From Rubripirellula sp. (GTDB taxonomy: Bacteria > Planctomycetota > Planctomycetia > Pirellulales > Pirellulaceae), in contig JARGNK010000013.1 of assembly GCA_029213145.1 (NCBI GenBank), forward strand, positions 1 through 49,082: a stretch of DNA of 49,082 nucleotides. Reading direction: 5' to 3'. The notes below the pieces were generated by a model that saw nothing but the letters and a program-made list of their open reading frames with translations, was not told the origin of the DNA and did no database searches. The position numbers and the translations under genes were made by a program. Numbering within the stretch: the stretch's first letter is position 1; the number at the start of each line of letters is the position of its first letter. This document shows positions 26,509-36,940 of this stretch, one piece after another.

Positions 26509-28228
26509 ATCCAAACAAAAGTCGCGTGAAAACTATCGCCCTGGCGGTGTGATTCATGCGTATCAAAAATACGATCCCAATCAGTTTCCGCCTCCGAGCC
26601 AACCGCCGCCCGACCTTGTTTCACCTGCTTTTGAGCAGGCGTTGATGTATGGGCAGTATCGGGAGTTAACGGAAGAAGAGCTAGCGCGGGCCGTCCGTTT
26701 GGATCCCAGTCAAATCGCTGGACTGGGGCCAAGTCTGGATATGCTACGGGCCATGCTGGAGCAGCGGAAACGGAAAATTCTTGAGACCTACGAGACTCGC
26801 ACAGTCTTGAAGAAAGGGCGTCGCGCTTTCGAGAAAGCGTCCAAGAATTTCAACGTTCCAAGGAAGATGGAACCCGCGTACAAGCGGGCGATCGTGCAGC
26901 AACAACCTTATCTGCTCGAGCAATTGTGGTACAGCGCTGAGGACGACAATGGTGCGGTAGCAAGAGGTTTGCTCCAGGTCGGCCAGCGGATGGCGGATAA
27001 GCACAACATCGAGGAGCTTGCGAGCAAATACGAGTTCATCGGTAATGAATCGATGTCGATCACGAAAGCTCTCGAGATCAAGGAAGAGTTGGAAAAAATC
27101 GACGAGCTGTTGCGGCAATTGGAGGAAGCGGCCAAATCAGCGCAGATCGCTCTGATCGATATGGATATGCTGGGCGAGTTTGCTCAGCCAGACGACATGC
27201 AGCAATTGGAAGACATGCGACGTCAGGTCGAAAATCTTCTTCGAGAACAGGCTGAGCGGCAGGGATTGGAGCCGAACCAGGATGGTGGTGGTTTTCGATT
27301 GACCCCCCAGGCGTACAAGATTTTTCAGGGCCGCCTGCTTCAACGCATTTTCAGTGACTTGGCCCCTTCAAAAACGGGACGCCATGAAGGTGACGTTGTT
27401 GGTGAAGGCGCCGTTGAAATGCAACGCACGAAGCCATATGAGTTTGGCGATAGCGTCGCCAACATGGATATTCCGCAAACGGTTGTGAATGCCTTGCTGC
27501 GGCAGGGTGATGATCGACCCATTCGATTGCGCAGTGACGATATCGAGGTGCACAAGACGCGAAACCATCCGAAGTGCGCTACCGCCGTCTTGATGGATAT
27601 GAGTGGCTCGATGCGTTACGACGGGCAGTATGTGCACGTCAAGCGGATGGCCTTAGCCATGCAAGGCTTGATTCAAAGTGAGTATCCCGGTGATTATTTG
27701 CGTTTCATCGAAATGTACACGTTCGCAAAATTGCGGTCTCCCGGCGAAATTATCGAAATGATGCCCAAACCCGTAACCATCCACGACCCGTGGGTGCAGT
27801 TGTGGGCCGATATGAGCGATCCCGATATCAGCGAGCAGCAGATCCATCCTCACTTCACCAACATCCAGCACGCCCTTCAGCTCGCTCGAAAAAACTTGGT
27901 GAACTGCGACACTCCGAACCGCCAAATCGTCTTGATCACCGACGGATTGCCGACAGCGCATTTCGAAGACGAAAAATTGTACATGCTGTATCCACCCGAT
28001 CCTCGCACCGAGCAAGCGACGATGCGAGAGGGGATGCTGTGTCAGAAGGAGGGGATCACGATCAATATTTTCCTGATTCCCAGTTGGTCCCAAAGTGAAG
28101 AGGACATTCGCTTTGCGCACCGATTGGCCGAAACGACGAAGGGGCGAGTGTTTTTTACCGGCGGCAACGACCTCGACCGCTTTGTGCTCTGGGATTATGT
28201 CCAGAACCGACGCGAAATCATTGCCTAA
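26498..28228 (+). CDS. VWA domain protein, partner of the MoxR-like ATPase
   Basis: The 576-residue protein starts in an 11-base overlap with the ATPase stop. Residues 1-240 are helical and charged, with a coiled-coil-like stretch (about 190-250, [18 protein letters not shown]). The von Willebrand A domain occupies about 360-560. Its MIDAS begins DMSGSM (367-372), and [13 protein letters not shown] provides the later Asp. A central loop carries [17 protein letters not shown]. The MoxR-VWA pairing is known from BatA/CoxE/MgChl-D relatives and is thought to chaperone metalloenzymes or membrane complexes. An inverted repeat at the stop codon could end transcription. Confidence 0.88.
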   Translation: MKSESKQKSRENYRPGGVIHAYQKYDPNQFPPPSQPPPDLVSPAFEQALMYGQYRELTEEELARAVRLDPSQIAGLGPSLDMLRAMLEQRKRKILETYETRTVLKKGRRAFEKASKNFNVPRKMEPAYKRAIVQQQPYLLEQLWYSAEDDNGAVARGLLQVGQRMADKHNIEELASKYEFIGNESMSITKALEIKEELEKIDELLRQLEEAAKSAQIALIDMDMLGEFAQPDDMQQLEDMRRQVENLLREQAERQGLEPNQDGGGFRLTPQAYKIFQGRLLQRIFSDLAPSKTGRHEGDVVGEGAVEMQRTKPYEFGDSVANMDIPQTVVNALLRQGDDRPIRLRSDDIEVHKTRNHPKCATAVLMDMSGSMRYDGQYVHVKRMALAMQGLIQSEYPGDYLRFIEMYTFAKLRSPGEIIEMMPKPVTIHDPWVQLWADMSDPDISEQQIHPHFTNIQHALQLARKNLVNCDTPNRQIVLITDGLPTAHFEDEKLYMLYPPDPRTEQATMREGMLCQKEGITINIFLIPSWSQSEEDIRFAHRLAETTKGRVFFTGGNDLDRFVLWDYVQNRREIIA

Positions 28229-28240
28229 GCCGATCGGCTT
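28227..28240 (+). terminator. Perfect palindrome at the VWA stop, weak candidate terminator
   Basis: AAGCC, GATC, GGCTT overlaps the TAA stop and is followed by only TTG. The rsgA gene is convergent with its stop 80 bases away. In the gap GGCAGC and GCTGCC could pair as a second stem. Position fits a terminator, but the T-run is too short to be sure. Confidence 0.35.
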
Positions 28241-28310
28241 TGCTGGCAGCAGCGTCAATGCGTTGATTTAAACCAAAACGTTGCCGCTGCCGCTTTCATG
28301 GAATAAGTTG

Positions 28311-29438
28311 CTACTGAAGTGCCAGCAGATCATCTTCCAATAAGTGGCAATAGGCATCGTAGCGTCGCGCATCGATCCATCCGTCGGCGACGGCGTTTTT
28401 GACGGCACATTCGTCTTCAGCGAGGTGCAGGCAGTTGGGGTAGCGGCAGGCACTGACGTAAGGTCGGATATCGGGCATCAGTCCAGCAACTTCCTCCGCC
28501 GCGATGTCCCATAGCTGAAACTGTCGAATGCCGGGTGTGTCGAATACTGCTCCGCCTCCACTTAGAGGAATCAGCTGTGCGGCCGTCGTGGTGTGGCGCC
28601 CCTTTTCGTTATCAGCGCTGACACGTGCGACGGCAAGTCCGAGACCAGGATCGACCGCATTGAGCAGACTGCTTTTTCCCACCCCACTCTGCCCTGCCAA
28701 GGCCGTTTGTTTCCCACGCAGCAAGGCCTGCAGATAGCGGATGTTCAAACCAGTCTCTGCGGAGGTCATCAAGACGCGGTATCCCATGGTTGCGTATACG
28801 CCAGCGAGGGATTGTAGCGAAGCAGGATCAACGAGGTCGATCTTGTTTAGAACGATGACGGGTTCGAGATTGCATTGTTCCGCCGTCAACAAAAAACGAT
28901 CGATTAACGCTGGTTTCAACGCAGGCTGGGCAACACTGGTGATGATCAGCAAGATATCAACGTTTGCAACCAATACGTGTTGTTGACCTCGACTTGTTCG
29001 GCTGATGACGCCCTTACGAGATTCCACGTGCTCAATCATTCCGTCGATATCAGAGTCAGCGCGGAATCGAACATGGTCACCCGCGACGACCACATTTCGC
29101 TGTTCAATACTGAGTGACTTCAGGACTTGCCGCACGGCGCATTCGTAGGTCTTGCCGTCTTCGGTCACGACTCTGCTTTTCAAGCCGTGCACACTGATCA
29201 CGCGGCCCAACTTCAAGGGTTGGCCTGATGCGTCCAGTTCGTCGGCTGCCTGATCAACCGAGACAGTTCGCTTCCTAGTCAGGTCACCTTTACCGCTCAG
29301 CCGTTCGCCGCGCTGAATGTCAGCAAGTGCATCCTCCTCACCCGCGTGAAAATCGCGAGTCAGATCAGCTTTACGTACGCGGCCCTGGTATTTTTTGCGA
29401 AACGAAGTTCGTTGTTTCGCACGCTTTTTTTTTGCCAT
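28311..29438 (-). CDS. rsgA: Ribosome small-subunit-dependent GTPase A
   Basis: RsgA is a late 30S assembly factor with GTPase activity stimulated by the small subunit. The 375 residues show the circularly permuted order: NKID (198-201, G4) precedes GQSGVGKS (249-256, G1) and DTPG (300-303, G3). An OB domain comes first (about 75-140) and a zinc knuckle follows (C331, C336, H338, C344). The first 60 residues are Lys/Arg-rich, longer than in E. coli. The start ATG at 29436-29438 lies 16 bases after the ftsH stop on the same strand, so ftsH-rsgA is a likely operon. Confidence 0.95.
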   Translation of the reverse strand: MAKKKRAKQRTSFRKKYQGRVRKADLTRDFHAGEEDALADIQRGERLSGKGDLTRKRTVSVDQAADELDASGQPLKLGRVISVHGLKSRVVTEDGKTYECAVRQVLKSLSIEQRNVVVAGDHVRFRADSDIDGMIEHVESRKGVISRTSRGQQHVLVANVDILLIITSVAQPALKPALIDRFLLTAEQCNLEPVIVLNKIDLVDPASLQSLAGVYATMGYRVLMTSAETGLNIRYLQALLRGKQTALAGQSGVGKSSLLNAVDPGLGLAVARVSADNEKGRHTTTAAQLIPLSGGGAVFDTPGIRQFQLWDIAAEEVAGLMPDIRPYVSACRYPNCLHLAEDECAVKNAVADGWIDARRYDAYCHLLEDDLLALQ

Positions 29439-29454
29439 CAGCGAGAATTAGAAA

Positions 29455-31506
29455 TCAGGACGATGGCTCACCTCGATCTTGTTTCTCAGTCGTACCGTTT
29501 GTCGCTTCGGCTGCGACTTCGACCATCTCTTCCGTCTTGGCGGGGGCTGGCCTATTTTGTGATTGGATGGATGGCCCGATCAATTCGGTCAACTCGGCCT
29601 CACCCAATTCCTCGAATTCCAGCAGCGACTGGGCGATTTTTTCGAGATCACCACGGTGTTCCCGAAGCAGTTGTTCGGCTTTTTGGTCTGCTTCCAGCAG
29701 GATTCGCCCGACCTCTTCGTCGATCAATTCCTGCGTGTGCTCGCTAAATTGACGAGCTTGGTGAATTTCCCTACCCAGAAACGGATCTTCGTCGCTCGTC
29801 TTATAGCTCACGGGCCCAATCTTTGGGCTCATTCCCCAGTGAGTTACCATTCGGCGAGCGATACTGGTTGCACGTTCCAGATCGTTTTCAGCTCCGACAC
29901 AGGTTTCGTTGTATATGATTTTTTCAGCTGCACGCCCACCGAGAAGCACGACCAGTTGGTGATCGAGTTCTCGCTTACTGATGCTCAATCGATCCTCGTT
30001 CGGAACGTACTGGGTTACCCCTAACGCGCGACCGCGAGGGATGATTGTCACTTTGTGAACAACGTGAGCCCCGTCGAGGTGCCACGCGGTCAGGGTGTGA
30101 CCAGCTTCGTGGTAAGCCGTTTTTTCCTTCTCACTGTCTTGCAGCACTTCTTCGCGTTTAGCACCCATCAAGATTTTGTCGCGAGCGTGATCGAAATCAC
30201 CCATGTCAACAATCTTTTTGTCTTGGCGTGCAGCCCACAAAGCTGCTTCGTTGACCATGTTGCGGATGTCTGCTCCGGTCAAACCAACGGTTCCTGCCGC
30301 GAGTCGCTTCAGGTCAACATCATCTGCCAAAGGCACATCTCGCACGTGGACTTTTAAATTGGCCCCGCGACCTTTCTGGGTCGGTCGACCGCCGGAAATG
30401 GGCCGATCAACGCGGCCGGGTCGGAGCAACGCTGGGTCTAGCACATCAGGACGGTTCGTCGCAGCCACAACGATCACCGCTTGGCTGCCGGTAAAGCCAT
30501 CCATCTCACCGAGGATTTGGTTCAGCGTCTGCTCACGCTCATCATGACCACCGCCCAGTCCAGCACCCCGTTGTCTGCCGACGGCATCAATTTCGTCGAT
30601 GAAGATAATCGCAGGGCTGTGTTCCTTGGCAGTCTTAAACAGGTCTCTAACCCGGCTGGCACCAACGCCAACGAACATCTGGATGAATTCGCTACCGTTG
30701 ACCGAGAAGAACGGAACGCCCGCTTCACCAGCCACGGCACGAGCAAGTAAGGTTTTCCCGGTGCCGGGTGGACCATTTAACAGGACACCTTTCGGGACTC
30801 GCCCACCCAACTTTTGAAACTTCTCCGGCGTCTTCAGGAAATCGACGATTTCTTGCAGGTCGGCCTTCACTCCCTCTAGTCCGGCGACATCGTCAAACGA
30901 CACCATTTTCTCGCTGGCTTCAAATCGTTTCGCGGGGCTTTTGCTGAAACCTGAGAGGAAGCCACCCCCCATCATGTCGCTCCGGGTTCGGCGAAGCATC
31001 ATGAAGAGGAAGAAGAGAATTGCCAACGGTAAGCCGATCAAGGCGATAAAATAGAGGATCTGCTGGGTGTTGTCGGGGGCGAGAACGGTGTAGTCGACGT
31101 CCGCCGCGCGAACTTGTTTCTCAAAGTCAACCACCCACCCGGAGTCGTTGGGGCGGTTGAAGTAGAACTCTTTGCTGTATTTCAGCGGTTCTCCCTCTTC
31201 ATCCTTTTGCGGTTTGGCGACGCCGTCTTCCATGATCGGTGGAGCGTTAGGTCGCGTTTTAAAAACCCCGAGGACTCGCTGGTCGCTGATCGCGACCTCA
31301 CTGATGTTGTCTCGCGCCAGTTCTTTGTAGAAAAAGCTCAAGGCAACCTGAGAGCGATTATCCTCGCGGTTCACGAACAGCAAGACGACGAGCGCAGCCA
31401 AAATCAACGCGATCAGAAACGAGTTGTTGCTGCGTTTTGGTTCTTGGTTCTCGTTGCCCGAAGGCGATGGCGAAGGAGATTTTTTGTCGTCAGGCTTGTT
31501 TTCCAT
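29455..31506 (-). CDS. ftsH: ATP-dependent zinc metalloprotease FtsH
   Basis: A membrane-bound AAA+ protease that degrades damaged and regulatory membrane and cytosolic proteins. The 683 residues contain a first membrane helix (about 28-45), an extracytoplasmic domain (about 50-148), a second helix (about 149-171), the AAA module with Walker A GPPGTGKT (245-252), Walker B IIFIDEID (300-307) and the second region of homology RPGRVDR, then the zinc site HEAGH (466-470). The segment after the arginine finger ([16 protein letters not shown]) differs a little from the usual. ATG at 31504-31506 is chosen because AAGGGA lies just before it; an upstream in-frame start adds 18 residues without support. 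rsgA follows at 16 bases and recQ precedes by 81. Confidence 0.96.
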   Translation of the reverse strand: MENKPDDKKSPSPSPSGNENQEPKRSNNSFLIALILAALVVLLFVNREDNRSQVALSFFYKELARDNISEVAISDQRVLGVFKTRPNAPPIMEDGVAKPQKDEEGEPLKYSKEFYFNRPNDSGWVVDFEKQVRAADVDYTVLAPDNTQQILYFIALIGLPLAILFFLFMMLRRTRSDMMGGGFLSGFSKSPAKRFEASEKMVSFDDVAGLEGVKADLQEIVDFLKTPEKFQKLGGRVPKGVLLNGPPGTGKTLLARAVAGEAGVPFFSVNGSEFIQMFVGVGASRVRDLFKTAKEHSPAIIFIDEIDAVGRQRGAGLGGGHDEREQTLNQILGEMDGFTGSQAVIVVAATNRPDVLDPALLRPGRVDRPISGGRPTQKGRGANLKVHVRDVPLADDVDLKRLAAGTVGLTGADIRNMVNEAALWAARQDKKIVDMGDFDHARDKILMGAKREEVLQDSEKEKTAYHEAGHTLTAWHLDGAHVVHKVTIIPRGRALGVTQYVPNEDRLSISKRELDHQLVVLLGGRAAEKIIYNETCVGAENDLERATSIARRMVTHWGMSPKIGPVSYKTSDEDPFLGREIHQARQFSEHTQELIDEEVGRILLEADQKAEQLLREHRGDLEKIAQSLLEFEELGEAELTELIGPSIQSQNRPAPAKTEEMVEVAAEATNGTTEKQDRGEPSS

Positions 31507-31587
31507 TTCGTCCCTTTGGGCGATTCTCGATGTCCGAGTGATCCCGGCTGGCCAGTCCATAATTGTAGTGGCTCGAAGCGAAAGTGA

Positions 31588-34488
31588 CTAACCGTCGCTG
31601 GAAGGCCGGGAAGTCACTTTTTCTACGCGTTTTCGTGCTTCGGCGCTCGAAAACCATCTCGGTTCCACGGCCAATCCGGCAGTTGCGGCTGTGATCAGGT
31701 CATCGTCCAGACTCGTCAAGTCGCGGCCACGGATCGATTCGATTTCCCGCGTAGAGTATCCGTCCTTGAATAATCTCCAAGTCCAGTAGGCTTCAGAGCC
31801 CGCGTCTGGCTGGTTTTTACGATCGCCCGGTTCATGCTTGGGGTTTCCTCGATCATCAATCGTCGGCCCCGAGCGATCGCTGTTTGCTGAGTCCGAGTGA
31901 TCGCTGTTTGTGGGGTCTGTACGCTCACGGTTTGTGGGGTCTGTACGCTCACGGTTTGCCGGATCCGGCTTTGCCTGTCGCTCAAGTTCTGGCTGGGGTT
32001 CGGGCTCAAGTTCTTTCCCTGCTGGGGCGGTGACTTTCGTTGTCGGATTTTGATCGAGTGAATCGAGGGTTTGGCCGATCAATTCGATCAGGTCATCACC
32101 GTATTGTTCGATCGTTGCTGGTCCAACACCAGAAATGGATTCCAGTTGCGATGTCGATTTGGGAGATGATTCTGCGATTCTTTCGATCGTCGCATTCGTC
32201 AGCACCCGATAGGCGGGGATTCCGAGTGCCGCGGATATTTTGCGACGCCACCGTTTCAGTCGTTCCAGCAGTTCTGTTTCGGTTTCGGATCGATTCTCCG
32301 TCTCATCTGCTTCGTTAGATTGCCCCGCCGAATGGGTTTGAACGTCTCTGGACTCAATCGATTTCGTGGCACGAGCCAATTGTTGCGCCAGTGGAGTCGG
32401 CATGGTCAAACTATCTGGTACCGGCTCGTGCTCCAGCATCACCCGCCTACCGCTTTCGGTCATCTGGACAGTGGGGCGACGCTGGTCAACTTCCTTTTGC
32501 TCGACTAGACCTGCTTGGGCAAGGCAGTCAATCACGTCGGCCACAGCGGTTTGTTTCATCGCCGACAGCAGCCCGTAGGTGCTCAGTCGATGTAATTTCC
32601 ATTGCTGCAGTTTCTTGCTTTTGGAACCACACAGCATTTGCGCAACCAACTGCTTTCCAAATCGCCCGTGCATTCTCGTCACACCACTGAGAACAACTCG
32701 AACACCGCGGACTAGGTCAGACTGGTTGACGTTGTCTGGTGCGCCAGCGACGGCGATCTGTGTCCCCGATTTCAGTGCCGCATCTTGCGGTCTACAGCGG
32801 TCACACGATCCACATCGTTGGGAAGTGGTTTCGCCAAAGTACCGCAAGATCACCAATTGCCGACACATTTGGCTGCGGGCAAAGCCGATTACGGATTCCA
32901 GTTTTTCGAATTCGGCTGCTTTGCGTTTTTCGAGTTCTTCAAAGTCGATTTCAAGTTCGTCGAACGTGAGATCGCGTTGTAGAAAATGAACGGCCCGACC
33001 CCGAAATGGTGGCACAAAATCGAACGATCTCAATCGCTTCAATTCTCGTAGCGTGCGAGAGAGCTGGTTTCGATCGATTTTGGCGAGTTCAGCCAGTCGT
33101 TTTGGTTTGACAAATACGTCTTCCCCACGCCGTTTCCCGACCACTTTTTCAACAGCCTGCATCACTCGACGACGGAGTTTGGCTTCTTTGGGTAGGAAGT
33201 CCAGCATGGTGGCCGCATTGCTGTCGATGCGAACCATGGCATGGTTGGCGTTGCTGTCCAGCCGTCGGAGCACACCCGCCTTGGCAAGCAGCGTTTCGGA
33301 GGTGCCGATTGCTTCGGATCCCTCTTTGATATCAATCGCCGCACGCACTTGATCGAGTGTCAATTCGATAGGATCTTCTTCTCGATTCACCAGGAATTCA
33401 TAAACTTTGCGAACGGTTTCTCTCGCCGGATATCGGTTTTCGATAAAGAACTCTTGTAAATACCGATCACTGTAGGAAAACAAGAGGCGACAGTCACTGA
33501 TTTGGCTGTCGCGTCCAGCGCGACCGGCCTCCTGGTAATAAGCTTCCAGCGTGCCGGGCATGTTGTAGTGGATCACAAAACGGATATCGGCTTTGTCGAT
33601 CCCCATGCCAAAGGCGTTGGTGGCAACGATTGCTGACAATTTGCCTGCCATGAAATCGTCTTGAACTCGCCTTCTTTGATCGGCGTCCAACCCAGCGTGG
33701 TAGACACCTATCGGTCGCCGTATCTTTTCCGGCAACCAGTCGGCTAACTCTTCGCAGCGTTTGCGTGTCGCGGCATAGATGATTCCCGAACCGGTTTGCT
33801 CGCGAAGATACTCAAGCAGTTGCTCGTCTTTCTCTCGATCCGATTTCGCCGTTCCGACCGAGAATCGCAGGTTGTCACGCGAGAATCCGGTTACGAAGAC
33901 TTCCGGTTCTTGCAGATTTAACAAACCCGAGATGTCTTGCCGAACCATCGGAGTGGCCGTCGCCGTTAATGCAATGGTTTGAACATTGTTCAGGTAGCGT
34001 TTGCGGAATTGCCCCAGGCGTGCGTAATCGGGACGGAAGTCATGTCCCCACTCACTGACGCAGTGTGCCTCATCCACTGCCAATAAGGTAACTTTGGCTG
34101 CGGCGACGGCTTCCAAGAATCGCCCATTGCGTAGTCGCTCGGGGGCCACATAGACCAAGTCGAGTGAACCGGCGGATAGCTCTCGCATCACGTCGGCTTG
34201 TTCGTGTGCCGTGAGCGTGCTGTTGATTAGACGAGCGTCGATGCCCAGCTTTTGGAGGGTGTCGACTTGGTCCTTCATCAACGCGATCAGGGGGGACACC
34301 ACAATCGTGGTGCCTTCGCGAGCGAGACTCGGCAACTGGTAGCAAAGACTCTTGCCACCGCCTGTTGGCATCACACACATCACATCCTGGCCGTTCGCGA
34401 CAGCGTCGACCACCTCACGCTGTCCCGCGCGAAAGTCGGTCAGTCCGAATCGCGACAGCAGCGTCGCTGGGTCCGCTTTGTCGCCCAT
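31588..34488 (-). CDS. recQ: ATP-dependent DNA helicase RecQ with extended, repeat-bearing C-terminus
   Basis: RecQ unwinds DNA 3'-5' in recombination and fork repair. The 966 residues exceed E. coli RecQ (about 610). The helicase core has TGGGKS near 42-47, DEAH near 139-142 and the QxxGRAGRD motif (YQEAGRAGRD). The zinc-binding part is seen as QMCRQL ... RCGSCDRCRP, followed by a winged-helix (RQC) region and an HRDC domain (KISAALGIPAYRVLTNATIE). After it comes a 150-residue tail with octapeptide repeats rich in Asp, Thr, Asn and Arg and a final segment with WTWRLFKDGYSTREIESIRG. An upstream TTG keeps the frame open, but the ATG at 34486-34488 is the better start. The dehydrogenase gene is divergent. 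Confidence 0.93.
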   Translation of the reverse strand: MGDKADPATLLSRFGLTDFRAGQREVVDAVANGQDVMCVMPTGGGKSLCYQLPSLAREGTTIVVSPLIALMKDQVDTLQKLGIDARLINSTLTAHEQADVMRELSAGSLDLVYVAPERLRNGRFLEAVAAAKVTLLAVDEAHCVSEWGHDFRPDYARLGQFRKRYLNNVQTIALTATATPMVRQDISGLLNLQEPEVFVTGFSRDNLRFSVGTAKSDREKDEQLLEYLREQTGSGIIYAATRKRCEELADWLPEKIRRPIGVYHAGLDADQRRRVQDDFMAGKLSAIVATNAFGMGIDKADIRFVIHYNMPGTLEAYYQEAGRAGRDSQISDCRLLFSYSDRYLQEFFIENRYPARETVRKVYEFLVNREEDPIELTLDQVRAAIDIKEGSEAIGTSETLLAKAGVLRRLDSNANHAMVRIDSNAATMLDFLPKEAKLRRRVMQAVEKVVGKRRGEDVFVKPKRLAELAKIDRNQLSRTLRELKRLRSFDFVPPFRGRAVHFLQRDLTFDELEIDFEELEKRKAAEFEKLESVIGFARSQMCRQLVILRYFGETTSQRCGSCDRCRPQDAALKSGTQIAVAGAPDNVNQSDLVRGVRVVLSGVTRMHGRFGKQLVAQMLCGSKSKKLQQWKLHRLSTYGLLSAMKQTAVADVIDCLAQAGLVEQKEVDQRRPTVQMTESGRRVMLEHEPVPDSLTMPTPLAQQLARATKSIESRDVQTHSAGQSNEADETENRSETETELLERLKRWRRKISAALGIPAYRVLTNATIERIAESSPKSTSQLESISGVGPATIEQYGDDLIELIGQTLDSLDQNPTTKVTAPAGKELEPEPQPELERQAKPDPANRERTDPTNRERTDPTNSDHSDSANSDRSGPTIDDRGNPKHEPGDRKNQPDAGSEAYWTWRLFKDGYSTREIESIRGRDLTSLDDDLITAATAGLAVEPRWFSSAEARKRVEKVTSRPSSDG
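31871..31966 (-). repeat. Four 24-bp imperfect tandem repeats inside recQ
   Basis: Units 31871-31894, 31895-31918, 31919-31942 and 31943-31966 encode octapeptides of the DPTNRERT and SANSDRS type in the C-terminal tail. The two central-right units are nearly identical, so the array expanded recently. The length is a multiple of three, so copy change keeps the frame. Confidence 0.85.
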
Positions 34489-34605
34489 GACGTTAGAATC
34501 CAATGAATAACCCCCGAGAGGCGCGGCCAGTTGCTATCGCCTGCCAACTCGGGATTATACGTATGTGTCGCATTCTTCCACACCGGTCCACACGGGAAAC
34601 TAAGC

Positions 34606-35559
34606 GTGAAAGCCATTGTTCTTGATAGCGGGGGATTGGCATACCGTGAAAATCATCCAGAACCAGTGCCCCAGCAAGGGGAAGTTCTGGTGGACGTGCT
34701 TCAAGCTGGGATCTGCGAAACAGATCTGCAACTTGCCCGCGGATACATGGGTTTCTCCGGCGTGTTGGGGCACGAATTTGTCGGAGTTGCACGCACCGGT
34801 GCAATGGCAGGACGTCGGGTTGTGGGAGAGATAAATTGCAACTGCGGAGTTTGCACGAGTTGTCAATCCGGCCTCGGAAATCATTGTCCCAATCGTACCG
34901 TGGTCGGTATTGATCGGCACGACGGTGCTTTCGCGGAGCGGTTGGCCATCCCGGAGAGTTGTTTGCATGCAGTGCCCGATTCGGTCAACGACGATCAAGC
35001 TGTTTTAACCGAACCTTTGGCGGCAGCCTTGCAGATCGGTGAACAAATTGATCTGACAGCGGTTCAACGAGCCGTCGTACTCGGAGACGGTCGGCTCTCC
35101 TTGTTGATCGCATCAACATTGGCCCGGTCGGTCCCCCATTTGTGGGTCGTTGGAAAATATCAGGAAAAACTTGAGCGATTTGAGCGACGCGGTATCCCGA
35201 CGATGCGATTGGAGCAGGCAGGTCCCGAAAAGTCGTTTGATCTGGTGGTGGAGGTAACCGGCTCGCCATCTGGGCTGCCGCTCGCGTTGAACTTGGTGCG
35301 GCCGCGGGGAATGGTTGTAATGAAAACCACCGTTGCAGCCGACCATCACCTGCCGCTCGCGGCAATCGTAATTGATGAGATTCAAATCATTGGGTCGCGA
35401 TGCGGTCCGTTTGCTCAGGCAATCAATGTTTTGGCCGATCGCCAAGTCGATGTGGCTGACCTGATTACGCATCGATTTAGTCTTGCCGATGTTAAGCAGG
35501 CGATGCAAATGGCGGTCGACCCGAAGGCTTTAAAAGTTGTCTTTGACATTGGGGGTTAG
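34606..35559 (+). CDS. Zinc-dependent medium-chain alcohol dehydrogenase family protein
   Basis: The 317-residue protein has the MDR fold. Catalytic zinc ligands are C37 (AGICETDLQ) and H56/E57 (GHEFVG). The structural zinc lobe is C80, C83, C86 and C94 (CGVCTSCQSGLGNHC). The nucleotide-binding turn reads VVLGDGRLSLL, a Rossmann glycine turn lacking the usual third Gly. It resembles threonine/sorbitol-type dehydrogenases; the alcohol substrate is not predictable. The start is GTG 34606 with GGGAAA nearby; the 25 upstream codons are excluded. The stop overlaps the next gene, a CPXCG zinc protein, by one base of its open frame, so they are likely co-transcribed. Confidence 0.85.
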   Translation: MKAIVLDSGGLAYRENHPEPVPQQGEVLVDVLQAGICETDLQLARGYMGFSGVLGHEFVGVARTGAMAGRRVVGEINCNCGVCTSCQSGLGNHCPNRTVVGIDRHDGAFAERLAIPESCLHAVPDSVNDDQAVLTEPLAAALQIGEQIDLTAVQRAVVLGDGRLSLLIASTLARSVPHLWVVGKYQEKLERFERRGIPTMRLEQAGPEKSFDLVVEVTGSPSGLPLALNLVRPRGMVVMKTTVAADHHLPLAAIVIDEIQIIGSRCGPFAQAINVLADRQVDVADLITHRFSLADVKQAMQMAVDPKALKVVFDIGG

Positions 35560-35561
35560 TG

Positions 35562-35753
35562 ATGGAAGATGAAGGAACTTATCTTTGTGACAGTTGCGGG
35601 GAGGAGATTGTGATTCCCCTCGATCCAGCAGCCGGCAGTCGCCAAGATTACACGGAGGATTGTCCGGTTTGTTGTCATGCCAGTGTGATTCACGTGGATT
35701 GGGATGAAGATGGGCCTCGTGTTTGGGCCGAGCCCGAACAAGATCGGTTTTAA
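35562..35753 (+). CDS. CPXCG motif-containing cysteine-rich protein
   Basis: A 63-residue protein with two CxxC knuckles, CDSC (C9, C12) and CPVC (C34, C37), separated by 21 residues, and a very acidic C-terminus (HVDWDEDGPRVWAEPEQ). This is the pattern of the small CPXCG family of unknown function that is common in planctomycetes and proteobacteria; it probably binds one zinc ion. ATG 35562 follows two bases after the dehydrogenase stop, so the genes are coupled. Nothing catalytic can be said. Confidence 0.8.
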   Translation: MEDEGTYLCDSCGEEIVIPLDPAAGSRQDYTEDCPVCCHASVIHVDWDEDGPRVWAEPEQDRF

Positions 35754-35789
35754 AACTCGCGGTACAGGTCTCTTCTAGATAGTGATTGC

Positions 35790-36260
35790 ATGTTGAGGCT
35801 GACCGAAGCACAAGTTGACTGCATCGTTTGTAAGCGACGGGGTATCGCGTTGGCTGGCGTCCTTGTTTGGGCGTATTTTTTTGCGGTGCCGCAAGGTTGG
35901 AAGTGTGGACTCTTTTCCGGGTTCATGCTGTTCTCCCTTGCGCTCTATGGGTTTTGCTTCCGAAGATGGCGGATCGAGCCAGGTCTGTGGATGCTCGGTT
36001 GTTTACTGACCGTTTTTATGATGCCATGTTGGGTTTTCTTCGAGTACATGTGTCTGCGAGGACTCTTTCAAAAGCCACTAATGAATCTGATTGGTCAGCC
36101 GATCAATTGGAGGCATTTCCGAAACTATGTGGACGCGGTCGTCGCGATTTTTTTAATTGCAGTTACCGTAAAGTTCGCGTACAGCGTGATGATCGAAAAC
36201 TGGAAGCGAACACGACCGGGCAAGCCCCAACAGGGACCGAAATCACCTATCTCCTTCTAG
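35790..36260 (+). CDS. Four-helix membrane protein, unknown
   Basis: The 156-residue protein has about four membrane helices: 18-35 (GIALAGVLVWAYFFAVPQ), 41-57, 64-87 (PGLWMLGCLLTVFMMPCW) and 112-134 (YVDAVVAIFLIAVTVKFAYS), and a basic cytoplasmic tail. The N-terminus has a CIVC pair. No family recognised. A competing frame (35867-36361) overlaps it but lacks a coherent hydrophobic pattern. No Shine-Dalgarno is obvious. Confidence 0.6.
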   Translation: MLRLTEAQVDCIVCKRRGIALAGVLVWAYFFAVPQGWKCGLFSGFMLFSLALYGFCFRRWRIEPGLWMLGCLLTVFMMPCWVFFEYMCLRGLFQKPLMNLIGQPINWRHFRNYVDAVVAIFLIAVTVKFAYSVMIENWKRTRPGKPQQGPKSPISF

Positions 36261-36446
36261 CCGAACCCGATGGCAGTGATATGGGTCGAATCGGTTTTTC
36301 ATTCCTCATAAGTGAACCTCTCGGTCCATCTTTTATTAGGCTGTACTTGGTCGAGCCTTGATTCTTGATTTGCTTTGTTGTGAACTTGCTAGGCTGGTAT
36401 TCATTCGGCCATACGATCGGTACACCTGTTCAAGCGGGAGGCTGCA

Positions 36447-36821
36447 ATGGGGCCTGCTGGCATTCACTTGGAAAAGCTCTTCGATGCGGAAGCGTATTTC
36501 CGCTCTGGAGCGTCCCCGTGGACGTTCTTTGCATATCCGACGAGCCTTGCCGGTGCATTTGGTTTGCCGGATGACGATGAGGCTTGCCGCCTGCTTGCCG
36601 AGGTTCAAGGTCACGGGATTGAGGTCGCGGTTTGGGTCAGTGAAATCGTCTTCAATACCACTTTTTTCGTTTGCAGAAGCGAGGCTGTTACGGATTTGCA
36701 AAAAGTGATACGACAGCTAGAAGTACCCGAGTATTTCGGCGCTCGGTTTTGTGAGATGCGGTCGGAAGCTTTGTTTGCGAAGTTGGTAGATACCTCTTCG
36801 TCAGCCAATGGAAAGGGCTGA
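36447..36821 (+). CDS. Hypothetical protein (124 aa)
   Basis: A soluble protein with no family I recognise. GGGAGG six bases before ATG 36447 gives a good ribosome-binding site. The composition is normal protein-like: a starting helix (GIHLEKLFDAEAYF), an alternating strand-like stretch (GIEVAVWVSEIVFNTTFFVC) and a helix (SEAVTDLQKVIRQLE). It has no signal peptide or membrane helix. It is one of a run of small orphan genes between the CPXCG protein and the DUF1573 protein. Confidence 0.6.
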   Translation: MGPAGIHLEKLFDAEAYFRSGASPWTFFAYPTSLAGAFGLPDDDEACRLLAEVQGHGIEVAVWVSEIVFNTTFFVCRSEAVTDLQKVIRQLEVPEYFGARFCEMRSEALFAKLVDTSSSANGKG

Positions 36822-36940
36822 GAACGTTGACGCATACGAACTTTATCCTCGCTTCTTTTCCGCCGGTTCCGCGAAATTGATCTCACTTGATACCGACTTC
36901 CGTAAAGTGTGCGTGAGAATTCTTATGGAGGAGAATTTTT

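Noticed and set aside
35867..36361. 164-codon frame overlapping the four-helix membrane protein
   Set aside because: The overlapping frame at 35790-36260 has coherent membrane helices, and this one does not.
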